64,000 nucleotides of DNA from Buchnera aphidicola (Periphyllus lyropictus) (GTDB taxonomy: Bacteria; Pseudomonadota; Gammaproteobacteria; Enterobacterales; Enterobacteriaceae): positions 392,891 to 456,890 of the forward strand of contig NZ_CP097457.1 of the NCBI RefSeq assembly GCF_024029895.1. Reading direction: 5' to 3'. Shown one piece after another: positions 29,211-40,137 of this stretch. Position numbers and translations under genes: made by a program. Position 1 is the stretch's first letter. Each line of letters begins with the position of its first letter. The notes beneath the pieces were generated by a model. It saw nothing but the letters and a program-made list of their open reading frames with translations, was not told the DNA's origin and did not search any database.

Positions 29211-30041
29211 TTATAAGAATTGCCCTATAGTAATTCTATATAAATTATTATAATCACAATATGTTTTAATATTAATATAACAATATTTTTTAAATAATTT
29301 ATAAACTATACATTTTTGATTATAACTATGTTCAATAAATAACCATCCATTTTTTTTTAAATATTTTCTAGAATTTTTTATGATATAAATTATATCAAAT
29401 AAGCCATTTTTTTTAGAAACTAAAGAAGTAAATGGTTCAAAAACTAAATTTTTTTTAAGAAAATAATATTCTTTATTACTAATATATGGAGGATTACTAA
29501 CAATCATATTATATTTTTTTTTATTAATTTTAGAAAACCAATTACTACAAAAAAATTTTATATTTTTAACATTTAATTTTATAGAATTATATTTAGCTAT
29601 TTTAATAATTTCTTCTGAATAATCAATTCCTGTAACAAAACAATTTTTTTTATTATATGCAATTGATATTGCAAGATTTCCACATCCAGTACCTAAATCT
29701 AAAATATTCCAAATATTATTTTTGATTTTTTTTAAAGATATTTCAACTAATAATTCACTGTCAGGTCTAGGAATTAAAGTTTTTCTTGAAACAAAAAAAC
29801 TTAAAGACCAAAATTCTTTTTTATTAATTATATAAGCTAAAGGTTCTCCAAGAAATCTTCTTTTAAGACAAAAATTTAAATTATTAATTTGTTTTTTTGT
29901 TAAACAATAATCATCAAAACAAATAATCCAACTTCTAGGTTTATTTAAGATAAAACTTAATAACACTTCTATATCTAATTTTGCATTATCAATCAAATTT
30001 AATTTTTTTAATGCATAATTTGTCCATTTTTTAATATTCAT
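29211..30041 (-). CDS. prmC: Release factor glutamine methyltransferase PrmC
   Basis: SAM-dependent methyltransferase that methylates the glutamine of the GGQ motif in release factors. The 276 residues contain [35 protein letters not shown], the SAM motif [17 protein letters not shown] near residue 115, and the catalytic [13 protein letters not shown] near 180. The C-terminal [11 protein letters not shown] completes the fold. Its start codon overlaps the prfA stop as ATGA, so the enzyme is translationally coupled to one of its substrates. Confidence 0.97.
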   Translation of the reverse strand: MNIKKWTNYALKKLNLIDNAKLDIEVLLSFILNKPRSWIICFDDYCLTKKQINNLNFCLKRRFLGEPLAYIINKKEFWSLSFFVSRKTLIPRPDSELLVEISLKKIKNNIWNILDLGTGCGNLAISIAYNKKNCFVTGIDYSEEIIKIAKYNSIKLNVKNIKFFCSNWFSKINKKKYNMIVSNPPYISNKEYYFLKKNLVFEPFTSLVSKKNGLFDIIYIIKNSRKYLKKNGWLFIEHSYNQKCIVYKLFKKYCYINIKTYCDYNNLYRITIGQFL

Positions 30042-31123
30042 AATTTAATTTCAGATAATTTAGCCATTTCACTAGCTTTATTTTCTCGTATTATTGGATC
30101 AATAAGAATATCTAAATCCCCTTCTAAAATTTTATCTAACTTATACAAATTTAAATTAATTCTATGATCTGTTACCCTATTTTGAATAAAATTGTAAGTT
30201 CTATTTCGATCAGAACGAAAACCACTTCCTAATAAATTTTTTTTTATAAAAGAATTTTCTTTATTTTTTTTAATAATTCTTTCGGAGTTAATTCGAGCTA
30301 AAAGAACTGATAACGCTTTAGATTTGTTTTTATGTTGAGAACGTTCATCTTGACATTCTACTACAATTCCAGTGGGGATATGAGTAATTCTTATAGCTGA
30401 ATCAGTTGTATTAACATGTTGACCTCCTGCTCCTGAAGATCTAAACGTATCAATTTTTAAATCTTTGTTTTTAATTTTAATTTTTTTTTCTTTAGGTAAT
30501 TCAGGCATAACTGCTACAGTACAAGTAGAAGTATGAATTCTTCCTTGAGTTTCAGTTTTAGGAACTCTTTGAACTCTATGACCTCCAGATTCAAATTTAA
30601 AACGTCCAAAAGAACCTATTCCAATTACTTTCATAATAATTTCTTTAAATCCTCCAAATTCTCCTTTATGATAATGTATTAAATCTACTTTCCAATTTTT
30701 AAGTTCAGAATAACGAACATACATTTTATATAAATCTCCAGAAAAAATAGAAGATTCATTTCCTCCTGTTGCTGCTCTAATTTCTATAAAACAATTTAAA
30801 CGATCTTTTGGATCTAATGATAATAAAGATGAATATATTTTATTTTCTAATTTTTTTTTCTTATTTTTTAAAATTATTAAATCTTCTAAAGCTAATAAAT
30901 AAATTTCTTTATCTTTTAATAATTTTTTTGTTTTTTTTATATTTAATTTATTTTTTTTCCATTTTTTAAAAAAATAAACTGTATTTGAAATTTTTAAATA
31001 TTCTTTAGATATTTTTAAAAAATATTTTCTATCATTAATAGTATTTTTTTTAGATAAAATATTTTCAATTTCTTTTGATCGACTCTCTAAATACTTTAAT
31101 TTTTTTAATATAGAAATTTTCAT
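30038..31123 (-). CDS. prfA: Peptide chain release factor 1
   Basis: Recognises UAA and UAG stop codons and triggers peptide release. The 361 residues match E. coli RF1 (360). They include [34 protein letters not shown], the catalytic loop [20 protein letters not shown] with GGQ near residue 235, and [19 protein letters not shown]. The PxT-type stop-codon recognition region precedes the GGQ domain. First gene of prfA-prmC, with sirB1 70 nt after prmC. hemA, which leads this operon in E. coli, is absent. Confidence 0.98.
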   Translation of the reverse strand: MKISILKKLKYLESRSKEIENILSKKNTINDRKYFLKISKEYLKISNTVYFFKKWKKNKLNIKKTKKLLKDKEIYLLALEDLIILKNKKKKLENKIYSSLLSLDPKDRLNCFIEIRAATGGNESSIFSGDLYKMYVRYSELKNWKVDLIHYHKGEFGGFKEIIMKVIGIGSFGRFKFESGGHRVQRVPKTETQGRIHTSTCTVAVMPELPKEKKIKIKNKDLKIDTFRSSGAGGQHVNTTDSAIRITHIPTGIVVECQDERSQHKNKSKALSVLLARINSERIIKKNKENSFIKKNLLGSGFRSDRNRTYNFIQNRVTDHRINLNLYKLDKILEGDLDILIDPIIRENKASEMAKLSEIKL

Positions 31124-31470
31124 ACTTTATAAAAAACCTTTATTTTTAAATATAATTATAAAATTTTAATAATTTAATTAAAAAATAAAATTTTTAAAAA
31201 AATAATTCAAATTAATAAATATATTTTTAAAAAATTAAATAAATATATTTAATTATAATTTAAAAAAAAATTGAATTAAACATTTTATTTTATTAGAAAT
31301 AATATTATAAAAATTTATTAAAATAAATTTTTAAAAAAATTTAATTTTTTTATAAAATTAAAAATTTTTAATAAATACTTTAAATAATATTTAATTTTTA
31401 AAAATGATATATTATAATTTTTTATATATCAATAAATTTATAATATTTTCATAATAGGAAAAAAATTTAT
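31124..31470. promoter_or_regulatory. Divergent prfA / prs upstream region
   Basis: These 347 nt separate divergent prfA and prs. In E. coli the genes hemA, lolB and ispE lie here, and I see no remnant of any. TATTATAAT near 31410 could serve as a -10 for prs, with no convincing -35. A weak AGGA lies before the prs start. Confidence 0.4.
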
Positions 31471-32421
31471 ATGAAATTATTTTGCGGAAATTCTGTACCA
31501 AAATTAACTAATTGTATTGTTAAATTATTAAATTCTAATTTAGGAAATGCTACAGTTAGTAAATTTAGTGATGGAGAAATTAGTGTTCAAATTAATGAAA
31601 ATGTAAGAGGAGGAGATATATTTATAATACAATCTATTTGTTCACCTTGTAATGATAATTTAATGGAATTAGTAGTTATGGTTGATGCTTTAAGAAGAGC
31701 TTCAGCTGGAAGAATTACATCAGTAATACCTTATTTTGGATACGCCAGACAAGATAGAAGAGTAAGATCTTCTAGAGTACCAATTACTGCTAAAATAGTT
31801 GCAGATTTTTTATCTAACGTAGGAATTGACAGAGTTCTTACAGTAGATCTACATTCTGAACAAATTCAAGGATTTTTTGATGTTCCAGTAGATAATGTAT
31901 TTGGAAGTTCTATTTTATTAGAAGATATGAGAAAAAAAAAATTTATAAAACCAGTAATTGTATCTCCAGATATTGGAGGAGTTATTCGAGCTAGAGCAAT
32001 AGCAAAACTTTTAAATGATATTGATATAGCAATAATAGATAAAAGAAGACCTAAATCTAATATATCTCAAGTTATGAACATTATTGGAGAAATAAAAAAT
32101 AGAGATTGTATATTAGTAGACGATATAATAGATACAGGAGGAACATTATGTAATGCTTCAAAAGCATTAAAAAAAAGAGGAGCAAATCGCGTATTTGCAT
32201 ACGCAACACATCCAATATTATCAGGTAATGCACTGAAAAATATTAAAAAATCTAACTTAGACGAAATTATTGTATGTGATTCTATTCCATTATCTAAATA
32301 CTCAAAAAAATTAATTAATATTAGAACATTAACTTTAGCAAATATGTTAGCAGAAGCTATTAGAAGAATTAGTAATGAAGAATCAATTTCAGCTATGTTT
32401 GAATATTCTATTAAAAAATAA
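31471..32421 (+). CDS. prs: Ribose-phosphate pyrophosphokinase
   Basis: Makes PRPP from ribose 5-phosphate and ATP, feeding purine salvage (Hpt), pyrimidine, histidine and tryptophan synthesis. The 316 residues match E. coli Prs (315). [12 protein letters not shown] and [18 protein letters not shown] are at the N-terminus, followed by [29 protein letters not shown], and the PRPP loop [13 protein letters not shown]. The C-terminal [11 protein letters not shown] is also kept. It is monocistronic here and divergent from prfA. Confidence 0.98.
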   Translation: MKLFCGNSVPKLTNCIVKLLNSNLGNATVSKFSDGEISVQINENVRGGDIFIIQSICSPCNDNLMELVVMVDALRRASAGRITSVIPYFGYARQDRRVRSSRVPITAKIVADFLSNVGIDRVLTVDLHSEQIQGFFDVPVDNVFGSSILLEDMRKKKFIKPVIVSPDIGGVIRARAIAKLLNDIDIAIIDKRRPKSNISQVMNIIGEIKNRDCILVDDIIDTGGTLCNASKALKKRGANRVFAYATHPILSGNALKNIKKSNLDEIIVCDSIPLSKYSKKLINIRTLTLANMLAEAIRRISNEESISAMFEYSIKK

Positions 32422-32455
32422 ATGAATTTTTATTTAAAGAAAAAAATTATTTTTT

Positions 32456-32941
32456 TTATTTCTTTTTTTTACTCATCTTATCAATATAAGCCATACCAAA
32501 AGCAGAAACAACAAAAGTAAGATGAATTACTACACATACAATTATTTTATTATCTGAAATTTTTTCTGCTTCCATAAACAATCTTAATAAATGAACAGAA
32601 GAAATAGCTACAATAGAAGAAGCAACTTTATTTTTTATAGAATTCACATCCATAGTACCCATCCAACCTAATCTTTTTTTAGTACCTTTAATATCCATTT
32701 TTGATATAAAATTTTCATATCCAGAAAACATTACCATTACTAATAAACCACCTACTAAAGCAATATCAATTAAAGATAAAACTACTAAAACTAAACCAGA
32801 TTCTGAAATTATTAATATTTCAGGAAAAATATAAATTACTTCTTGAAAAAATTTTACAGTTAATAAAATAAAACCAAAAGATAAACCAATATAAACTGGA
32901 AACATAAACCATCGAGATGCATATATTAATTTTTCAATCAT
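32456..32941 (-). CDS. yqhA: UPF0114 membrane protein YqhA
   Basis: Orthologue of E. coli YqhA (164 residues; 161 here), a small inner-membrane protein of unknown function. Three or four hydrophobic helices are visible at about residues 12-30, 48-72, 107-125 and 132-152. [19 protein letters not shown] and [18 protein letters not shown] are diagnostic, as are [23 protein letters not shown] residues and the [16 protein letters not shown] end. It converges with prs and sits upstream of nothing obvious in function. Its retention in a reduced genome is notable, but no role can be inferred. Confidence 0.92.
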   Translation of the reverse strand: MIEKLIYASRWFMFPVYIGLSFGFILLTVKFFQEVIYIFPEILIISESGLVLVVLSLIDIALVGGLLVMVMFSGYENFISKMDIKGTKKRLGWMGTMDVNSIKNKVASSIVAISSVHLLRLFMEAEKISDNKIIVCVVIHLTFVVSAFGMAYIDKMSKKKK

Positions 32942-32979
32942 TTTAAATAGTTTTCCTTAATTATTTTTTTTTAAAAAAG

Positions 32980-33450
32980 TTAAAATATAAAAAAATTTAA
33001 TATTTTATATTGTAATTTATAAAAAATCATAATAAAAATAGAATCTTTTAAATAAATACTACTAATATTTATATGTAAAATTTCATTAAAAAACAAAATA
33101 AATAAAAAAATTAAAAACATTGCTCTAAAAAATCCTAATATAAAACCTAATAAAAAATTATTTATTCCAAAAAAATATTTCTGTTTAAAAAAAATTTCAA
33201 ATATAAACAATAAAAAAAATTCTAAAAATAAAATTAATAAACAAACAGAAATAACATAACAAAAATTTTTTAAATAAAAATTATCTATAAAATAAAATTT
33301 AATTAACAATAAATCATAAAAAGAATAAGCTAAATAAAATACAATAATTAAAGTAGATAAAGAAATTACTTCTCTAAAAAATCCTCTTTTTAAACCTATC
33401 GTAGTAGATGTAAAAATTATAAATAAAAAAAAATAATCAAATAAATTCAT
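32980..33450 (-). CDS. cvpA: CvpA family membrane protein
   Basis: Small membrane protein of the CvpA family, named for its need in colicin V production and often found beside purF. The 156 residues have about four hydrophobic helices. The N-terminal FDYFFLFIIFTSTTIGLKRG and FREVISLSTLII are typical, as is LLGFILGFFRAMFLIFLFI near residue 105. Identity is weaker than for other genes because the sequence is dominated by Phe, Ile and Leu. purF, dedD and folC, its usual neighbours, are not beside it. yqhA lies 38 nt downstream on the same strand. Confidence 0.85.
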   Translation of the reverse strand: MNLFDYFFLFIIFTSTTIGLKRGFFREVISLSTLIIVFYLAYSFYDLLLIKFYFIDNFYLKNFCYVISVCLLILFLEFFLLFIFEIFFKQKYFFGINNFLLGFILGFFRAMFLIFLFILFFNEILHINISSIYLKDSIFIMIFYKLQYKILNFFIF

Positions 33451-33893
33451 ATACTTTCCAAAAAAATATATTATTTTAATTAAAATTTAATAAAATAATA
33501 ATCTAAAAAACATATTTTTTTTAATAAAATTAATATATAATTTTTTTAATAAAATATAAATAAAAATTTTTTAATAAATTTTAATAAATTAAAAAATTTA
33601 TATCTTTTATTAATTTTTATTTTATTAAATCAAAATTTAATATTATCTTAAATAAAAATTTTTTTAATAAAAAATTTATACTTTATTAAATTTTTAAATT
33701 AAAAAATTAAATTATCAAACTATAAAATAAAAAAGAAAAAAGAAAAAAATTTTATAAAAAAATATTTTTTTTTAAAATTTTTATAAATTTATAAAATAAT
33801 TTAATAAATTAATAATTAAAATATACTTATTAAATATTTTTTATCAAAAATACCTAAAAAATATATTTTTATATAAAAAATAAACTTATTTTT
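33451..33893. other. Spacer between nuoN and cvpA, no gene recognised
   Basis: These 443 nt have almost no G or C and many short repeats of TTTAATAAA type. folC is a neighbour here in relatives as I recall, but translating the minus strand gave nothing I could align to FolC. The nuo operon presumably ends in or before it; no clear terminator hairpin was found. Confidence 0.45.
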
Positions 33894-35345
33894 TTAAAAA
33901 TATTTTAAATATTTTAAAAAGTTAGGAAACAAACCAAAAAAAATAATAAATAAAGAAATAAAAAAAATAAAAAGAGTTAAACTTAAATTAAAAATATTTT
34001 TTTTATAAATATTTTTTAAAAAATTACAATTTTTTTTATAAAAGAAAATTTTTATAAAATTTAAATAATAACAAAAACTTAAAACACTTCCAAAAATAAT
34101 CATAGCACAAAAAATAAAATAATTATTTTCAATTAAATATTTTAATAAATAAAATTTACTAAAAAATCCTATTGTTAAAGGAACACCTATAGTAGAAAAT
34201 AAAGAAATAATCATAGAAATTGATAACAATGGATATTTCCAAAATATTCCTTCATATTCTTCAAAAAGATAAATATCTTGTTTCTTTGAAAAAATAGAAA
34301 ATGCTGTAATAACACCAAAAAGAACTAAACTATTTAAAAAATATCCTAAAAAATATATTTTTATAATTGAATTTAAAAAATAATTTTTATGTAATAAAAT
34401 TAAAAAAATAATTAAATGTCCAGCATTTGATATAACAGAATAACCAATTAATTTTTTAAAATTATTTTGAAAAAAAGCAACAGTATTACCTAAAAAAATA
34501 GATATAATAGAAATTATAACTAATACTGAATAAAAAAAATAAAAATTTTTAAAAGGAAGAAAAGAAAATAATTTTTCAAAAATACTTAACATGACTAACA
34601 TAATAGAATTAGTAAAATATATTAAAATAAAAGAAGGGCTTCCTTCATAAATATCAGGAACCCAAGAAAAAAAAGGAAATACAGATAATTTAATTAAAAT
34701 AGATATATATAAAATTATAATTCCAATTAAAAAAATATTATTAGAAGAAACACTAGAAATTTGATTTAAAGATTTTAAAACAAAAATATCTAATGTTCCA
34801 TAAGATAAATAAATCAAAGATAAACCTAATAAAAACAAAATTAAAGAAAAACTAGAAATTATAAAATATTTAAAAGAAGATTCTAAATTTTTAGAACTTA
34901 ATGAAGAAAAATAACTCATTATTCCAATTAAAGGTAAAGATAATAATTCTATACCAACAAAAATAAAAAAAATATTAGTTGATAAAAATAATAAATATCC
35001 ACCAATATTAGATATTAAAAGTAAAATATAAAACTCTTCTTTATTAATTTTTTTATTTTTAAAAAAAAAATAAGAAAAGATACAAGAAAACAAACTACTT
35101 AAAAAAAATAAAAATATATAAAAAAAATTAATTGATTGTAAATTTAATAAATATTTTAAATATATTAAAGGATTATTTTTTAAAAAATAAAAAGAAATGA
35201 TAGATCCAATTAATCCTGAAATTGTAACTAAAAATGAACATAATAAATTTCTTTTAAAAATAATAACAAATAAATTTAATACTATGGAAGTAACTAAAAT
35301 TAATATAGGAGAAATAAAAAAAAATTGTTGAAATATAGGATTCAT
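33894..35345 (-). CDS. nuoN: NADH-quinone oxidoreductase subunit N
   Basis: Antiporter-like membrane subunit of complex I that carries one of the proton channels. The 483 residues (E. coli 485) form about 14 hydrophobic helices. The family landmarks FIFVGIELLSLPLIGIM, with the conserved Glu of TM5, LIKLSVFPFFSWVPDIYEGSP and KKLIGYSVISNAGHL are visible. Last gene of the nuoA-N operon, 13 nt after nuoM. No defect is evident. Confidence 0.96.
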   Translation of the reverse strand: MNPIFQQFFFISPILILVTSIVLNLFVIIFKRNLLCSFLVTISGLIGSIISFYFLKNNPLIYLKYLLNLQSINFFYIFLFFLSSLFSCIFSYFFFKNKKINKEEFYILLLISNIGGYLLFLSTNIFFIFVGIELLSLPLIGIMSYFSSLSSKNLESSFKYFIISSFSLILFLLGLSLIYLSYGTLDIFVLKSLNQISSVSSNNIFLIGIIILYISILIKLSVFPFFSWVPDIYEGSPSFILIYFTNSIMLVMLSIFEKLFSFLPFKNFYFFYSVLVIISIISIFLGNTVAFFQNNFKKLIGYSVISNAGHLIIFLILLHKNYFLNSIIKIYFLGYFLNSLVLFGVITAFSIFSKKQDIYLFEEYEGIFWKYPLLSISMIISLFSTIGVPLTIGFFSKFYLLKYLIENNYFIFCAMIIFGSVLSFCYYLNFIKIFFYKKNCNFLKNIYKKNIFNLSLTLFIFFISLFIIFFGLFPNFLKYLKYF

Positions 35346-35358
35346 TATATAAATTACC

Positions 35359-36870
35359 TTAAATTAAAATAAAACAATATATTTCTTTACTGATATTTAT
35401 AATAAAAGAATGATCAATTTTAAATATAAAGTTTGGAAATAAACCAATAAATACTAATAAAAAAGAAAACAAAAATAAAATAAAAATTTCTAATTTAGAA
35501 ATTTTATATTTAAATGAAGAAACAAAACATGATCCATAAAATATTTTATGATACATATTTAAAAAACATAAAGTAGAAAAAACTAATGCTATCATTGAAA
35601 AAGAAACAATTATAGGATAATTATTAAAAGATCCTAATAACATTAAATATTCTCCAATAAAATTTCCAGTTCCAGGAATTCCTAAATTAGACATTAAAAA
35701 AAATAAAAAAAAACCAGGAACAAAATTCATTGTTTTCCATAAACCAGACATTTTTTTAAAATTATCAGTACCAAAATTTTTATATAATATATTTGTTAAA
35801 ATAATTAAAGCTGAAGTCGATAAACTATAAGAAATCATTTGTATAATTATTCCATTATAAGCTAACAAATTTCCTGAATAAATCGCCAATAAAACAAAAC
35901 CCATATGTGAAATAGAAGTATAAGCAATAATTTTTTTTATACTTTTTTGAAAAAAAGCTAAAAATATACTATAAAATATACAAAATAAACCTAAAAAATA
36001 AAAATATTCTGAATAAATTAATGAAGTATGATGAAATAAAACAACACAAAAACGAAGTAAACCATAAATAGATGTTTTAATAACAATTCCAATTAAATCT
36101 AATGATCCAAAAATAGGAGTATTTTTATGAAATTTAGGAAACCAACTATGAAAAGGAACTATTGGAACTTTAATAATAAAAGAAATAAAAAAACCAATCA
36201 TTAAAAAAAGTTCTAATTTTTTATCTAAAACATTATTTTTAAGTAAATTATAATCAAAAGTCCATATATGATAAGTATTATGATAATTAATTACTAAACC
36301 TAATATAGAAATTAATAAAATTAATCCAGATAATTGAGAATATATTAAATATTCATAATTAAAATTTAAATTTTTTTTAAAAGATATAGATTTTCTACCC
36401 CAAATTATCATTATAAAATACATTGGAAAAACTATAATTTCCCAAAAAAGAAAAAATAAAAATAAATCTAAAGATAAAAAAATACCAATTGTATTAGAAA
36501 TTAAAAACATAATACAAAAATAAAAAAATCCTACATTATTAATTTTTTCATACCAAGATAATAAAATAGAAATGAAAGATAAAAAAAGAGTTAACAAAAT
36601 CATTAACCATGAAAATCCATCTATTCCAAAATGTATACTTATACCTAAATCAGAAATCCAAGTATGACAAAACTCTAAATTAAATAAATTTTTATTATTT
36701 TCATTCACTAAAAAAAATTTTTGTTTAAAAAAAATAAAAAAAAGCAAAAATAAATCAATAATTATAAAAAATAAAGAAACAAAACGAGGTATATTTTTTC
36801 CTAATTTTTCCGATTTCCAAGAAAGAATTCCCCCAATAAAAGGAAAAAAAATTAATAAACACAAAAACAT
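35359..36870 (-). CDS. nuoM: NADH-quinone oxidoreductase subunit M
   Basis: Antiporter-like proton-channel subunit of complex I. The 503 residues (E. coli 509) include IHFGIDGFSWLMILLT, FWEIIVFPMYFIMIIWG with the key Glu, and KVPIVPFHSWFPKFHKNTP with the TM7 Lys. KKIIAYTSISHMGFVLLAI and NLGIPGTGNFIGEY follow. Helices span nearly the whole protein. It lies between nuoL and nuoN with short spacers. Confidence 0.97.
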   Translation of the reverse strand: MFLCLLIFFPFIGGILSWKSEKLGKNIPRFVSLFFIIIDLFLLFFIFFKQKFFLVNENNKNLFNLEFCHTWISDLGISIHFGIDGFSWLMILLTLFLSFISILLSWYEKINNVGFFYFCIMFLISNTIGIFLSLDLFLFFLFWEIIVFPMYFIMIIWGRKSISFKKNLNFNYEYLIYSQLSGLILLISILGLVINYHNTYHIWTFDYNLLKNNVLDKKLELFLMIGFFISFIIKVPIVPFHSWFPKFHKNTPIFGSLDLIGIVIKTSIYGLLRFCVVLFHHTSLIYSEYFYFLGLFCIFYSIFLAFFQKSIKKIIAYTSISHMGFVLLAIYSGNLLAYNGIIIQMISYSLSTSALIILTNILYKNFGTDNFKKMSGLWKTMNFVPGFFLFFLMSNLGIPGTGNFIGEYLMLLGSFNNYPIIVSFSMIALVFSTLCFLNMYHKIFYGSCFVSSFKYKISKLEIFILFLFSFLLVFIGLFPNFIFKIDHSFIINISKEIYCFILI

Positions 36871-36917
36871 AATAAAAAATCCTATTTTAAAAAAAAAATA
36901 TTAATTTTTTTAATAAA

Positions 36918-38750
36918 CTACATTAATAAGCATATTAAAATTGTTAAAGTACCAGTTAAAATAGATATAATATAAAAACGTAAATATCCATTATTAAAAG
37001 TTATAAAAAAATTATTTAAATTCTTAAAAACACAAAAAGAAAGACGTGTAATTTTTTTTATATAATCAATAAAAAATAAACTTTTAATAAAATTAAATAA
37101 ATTAATAAAAAATAATTTATATAAAAAATCTAAACCAAAATTTTTATCTAAAAATTTAAAAAAATAATAATAATTTTTATTATTTAAAATTTTAAATGAA
37201 TTTTTTTTTTTTAATACAAAAAAATAATAAGATCCAAAAATTCCAATTAAAGATAAGAAAAATAAAAATACTTCTATTATATTTTTTTTGTTATTTGTAA
37301 TATCTTTTAAAATAGATATATCTAATAAAGAAGAAAATAAAATTAATCCTAATATTGAAGATAATAAACACAAAATTATTAAAACAATATCATGAAAAAA
37401 ATTTTTTACTGAATTCACTTTTAATGTACCGTTTCCATGAAAAATTAAAAATAAAATTCTAGATGAATATATTGAAGTAAAAAATACTCCAAAACAAGAA
37501 ATTATAAAAAAATAAATATAACCTTTGTTAAAAGATTCAAAAATTATTGAACCTTTTGTATAAAAACTAGAAGTAAAATATGGAAATGATATTAAAGAAA
37601 AAATACCAAATAAAAAACAAAAATATAAAAATGGTAATTTTTTTCTTAAACCACCCATTTTAGTAATATTTTTTTTATCATTACAAGAAAAAATCAACGA
37701 ACCTGAAGATAAAAACAATAAAGCTTTAAAAAAAGAATGCACAACTAAATGAGATAATACTATATCCCAAAATTTCATTCCTAAACCTAAAAACATATAA
37801 CCAATTTGACTCATCGTGGAATATGCTAAAATTTTTTTAATATCTTTTTCAAAGATAGCAGAAAAACTAGAAATTAAAATAGTAATAGATCCTAAAATTG
37901 AAACTAAATAAAGAATATGATCAGATAATTCAAATAAACTATGTATTCTTATAATTAAATATACTCCAGCTGTAATCATAGTAGCTGAATGTATTAATGC
38001 TGAAACTGGAGTAGGTCCTACCATTGCTTTTAATAACCAAGTTTGTAAAGGAAATTGAGCTGATTTAGAAATAGCTCCAATTAAAATAAATAAAGCAATT
38101 AATTCAAAAACAGGTTCTTTATTTTTATAACTAAAATCATGAAAAAGTTCGTTTAATTTAAAAAAATCTAAAGTATGAAATTTAAAAAAAATCAGAAAAA
38201 TAGCTAATAATATAAATAAATCACCAATTTTAGTAATAATAAAAGCTTTCATAGCAGCTTTAATATTTTTCAAATCAGTATAATAAAAACCAATTAAAGA
38301 ATATGAACAAAATCCAACTAATTCCCATGAAAAATACATTAATAATAAATTATTTGATAAAACTAATAAAATCATACTTGAAATAAATAAATTTGTATAA
38401 GCAAAAAATCTAGAAATATTAATTTTATAACTCATATACCATATAGAAAAAATATGTATTAAAAATCCAATCCCAGTTATTACTTGTAACATGTTTAAAG
38501 ATAATTTATCAATATATAAACCAAAATTAACATGTAAATCTAAAACAGTCATCCAATTCCAAAATATTTTTGAAATATAAACTTTATTATTAAAATTATA
38601 AAAATAAAAATAATTTACTAAAATAAAAGAAGAAAAAATAGGAAAAACACCTATTATTTTATAAAAAATATTAGAAAATTTTTTTTGAGAAAAAATTATT
38701 AATAAAAAACTAAAAAAAGGTAAAAGAATAGTTAAAAATAACAAATTCAT
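36918..38750 (-). CDS. nuoL: NADH-quinone oxidoreductase subunit L
   Basis: Largest antiporter-like subunit of complex I, distal in the membrane arm, with the long lateral helix at the C-terminus. The 610 residues (E. coli 613) include VNFGLYIDKLSLNML, SWELVGFCSYSLIGFYYT, SAQFPLQTWLLKAMVGPTP with VSALIHSATMITAGVYL, and KKILAYSTMSQIGYMFLGLG. The C-terminal 150 residues are lower in identity. The start overlaps the nuoK stop by 4 nt (ATGA), suggesting coupling. Confidence 0.97.
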   Translation of the reverse strand: MNLLFLTILLPFFSFLLIIFSQKKFSNIFYKIIGVFPIFSSFILVNYFYFYNFNNKVYISKIFWNWMTVLDLHVNFGLYIDKLSLNMLQVITGIGFLIHIFSIWYMSYKINISRFFAYTNLFISSMILLVLSNNLLLMYFSWELVGFCSYSLIGFYYTDLKNIKAAMKAFIITKIGDLFILLAIFLIFFKFHTLDFFKLNELFHDFSYKNKEPVFELIALFILIGAISKSAQFPLQTWLLKAMVGPTPVSALIHSATMITAGVYLIIRIHSLFELSDHILYLVSILGSITILISSFSAIFEKDIKKILAYSTMSQIGYMFLGLGMKFWDIVLSHLVVHSFFKALLFLSSGSLIFSCNDKKNITKMGGLRKKLPFLYFCFLFGIFSLISFPYFTSSFYTKGSIIFESFNKGYIYFFIISCFGVFFTSIYSSRILFLIFHGNGTLKVNSVKNFFHDIVLIILCLLSSILGLILFSSLLDISILKDITNNKKNIIEVFLFFLSLIGIFGSYYFFVLKKKNSFKILNNKNYYYFFKFLDKNFGLDFLYKLFFINLFNFIKSLFFIDYIKKITRLSFCVFKNLNNFFITFNNGYLRFYIISILTGTLTILICLLM

Positions 38751-39049
38751 TTTTTCCTCTCACTTAAAAAATCAATATCTAAAGTTTTTTTATATTTATA
38801 AATATTAATTAAAAAAGATAAACCAATACTAGCTTCACAAGCTGCTATTGTAATAATAAAAATAAACATAACTTGACCATCTACTTGATTCCAATAATTT
38901 CCAATAAATACTAAAGCTAAAGCTAAAGAATTAATCATAATTTCTAAACCTATTAAAACATACAATAAATTTTTTCTAATTATTATACATAATATTCCTA
39001 AAAAAAATAATATTGTTGACAAAACTAAGCCATTTAAAATAGTAACCAA
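38747..39049 (-). CDS. nuoK: NADH-quinone oxidoreductase subunit K
   Basis: Small three-helix subunit of complex I, 100 residues as in E. coli. It keeps the two membrane glutamates needed for proton transfer, in VLIGLEIMINSLAL (near residue 36) and TIAACEASIGL (near 72). NYWNQVDGQVMFIFII lies between. Its stop overlaps the nuoL start by 4 nt, and an AGGAGG-like box precedes it. Confidence 0.97.
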   Translation of the reverse strand: MVTILNGLVLSTILFFLGILCIIIRKNLLYVLIGLEIMINSLALALVFIGNYWNQVDGQVMFIFIITIAACEASIGLSFLINIYKYKKTLDIDFLSERKK

Positions 39050-39067
39050 AATTCCTCCTAAAAAAAA

Positions 39068-39568
39068 TTAAGATCGTATATTTTTTTTATTTATACATAA
39101 ATGAAAAACTATAATTAATGCTGATAATAAAAGTAAAGAAGAAACTTCTACAATCCCAATATATTTATTAAATAAAGTCAAACTAAGATTTTTTATATTA
39201 AAATAAAATGAACAAATTGTTCTATTATCTAAATTTAATAAAATTTTAAAAAATAAAAAAAAAATTATTATTAAACAAAAAAAAGAAATAAAAAAAGATG
39301 TCTTAGATTTTAATTTTCTTTCTTTAATTAAAAATTTTTTACCTAAATTTAACATCATAATTACAAAAATAAATAAAACCATTATAGCTCCAGCATAAAT
39401 AATAGTCTCTAATGATCCTATTAAAAATGCTCCTATAGAAAAATATATACCTGAAATTGATAAAAAAGAAAGAATTAAAAATAATAAAGAATATATAGGA
39501 TTATTTTGAAAAATTACTAAAATAGTAAACATAATTGAAAGAAAACTAAAAATTTCAAAAAAATTCAT
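39068..39568 (-). CDS. nuoJ: NADH-quinone oxidoreductase subunit J
   Basis: Membrane subunit of complex I, contributing to the E-channel. The 166 residues (E. coli 184) have five hydrophobic helices and the signature LETIIYAGAIMVLFIFVIMMLN near residue 55, including the TM3 pi-bulge region. NPIYSLLFLILSFLSISGIYF precedes it. The C-terminus is somewhat shorter than in E. coli. The spacer to nuoI is 12 nt. Confidence 0.96.
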   Translation of the reverse strand: MNFFEIFSFLSIMFTILVIFQNNPIYSLLFLILSFLSISGIYFSIGAFLIGSLETIIYAGAIMVLFIFVIMMLNLGKKFLIKERKLKSKTSFFISFFCLIIIFFLFFKILLNLDNRTICSFYFNIKNLSLTLFNKYIGIVEVSSLLLLSALIIVFHLCINKKNIRS

Positions 39569-39580
39569 TATAAAATTTTC

Positions 39581-40123
39581 CTAAGGTAAAAGACTTTTTA
39601 AATTAACAGTTTTATTTTTTTTTAATAAAGATTTATTTTTAGGATCTTTAATAGTAATACCTGAATATTTATAAAAATCGTAATCTGAATATTTTCCTGG
39701 TCCTGAAATTAATAAATCTTCTTTTTCATATATTAAATCTTTACGTTTATAATCAGCTAATTCAAAATCTGAAATTAATTGAATGGCAGAAGTAGGACAA
39801 GCTTCTTCACATAATCCACAAAATATACAACGTGAAAAATTTATTCTAAAAAATTTAGCTTTCCAACGATTATTTTTTAATGTTTTTTTTTGTAAAGATA
39901 TACAACCTACAGGACAAACAGATGAACATAAATTACATGCAACACAACGCTCTTTTCCATTTTTATTTCTAGTTAAAACAATTCTTCCTCGATATCTAGG
40001 AGTTAATTTAACAGGAATTTCAGGATACAATTTAGTTTCACGTTTAGAAAAAGAATTCATAAAAACTAAAAATATACTATTTAATTGTGATATGACCATT
40101 TTAATTATTTTTTTTATAATCAT
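39581..40123 (-). CDS. nuoI: NADH-quinone oxidoreductase subunit I (two 4Fe-4S)
   Basis: Peripheral-arm ferredoxin-like subunit carrying clusters N6a and N6b, relaying electrons to NuoB. Two motifs are visible: [15 protein letters not shown] and [12 protein letters not shown], followed by [11 protein letters not shown] and [17 protein letters not shown] 40123 was chosen, giving 180 residues exactly as in E. coli, with AAGGA 5 nt upstream. The frame is open 28 codons farther, into the 3' end of nuoH, but that extension has no family counterpart. Confidence 0.97.
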   Translation of the reverse strand: MIIKKIIKMVISQLNSIFLVFMNSFSKRETKLYPEIPVKLTPRYRGRIVLTRNKNGKERCVACNLCSSVCPVGCISLQKKTLKNNRWKAKFFRINFSRCIFCGLCEEACPTSAIQLISDFELADYKRKDLIYEKEDLLISGPGKYSDYDFYKYSGITIKDPKNKSLLKKNKTVNLKSLLP

Positions 40124-40137
40124 ATTAATCCTTATAT

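Noticed and set aside
33451..33893. Possible folC remnant
   Set aside because: The location is suggestive, but no stretch of the translated sequence resembled FolC motifs.
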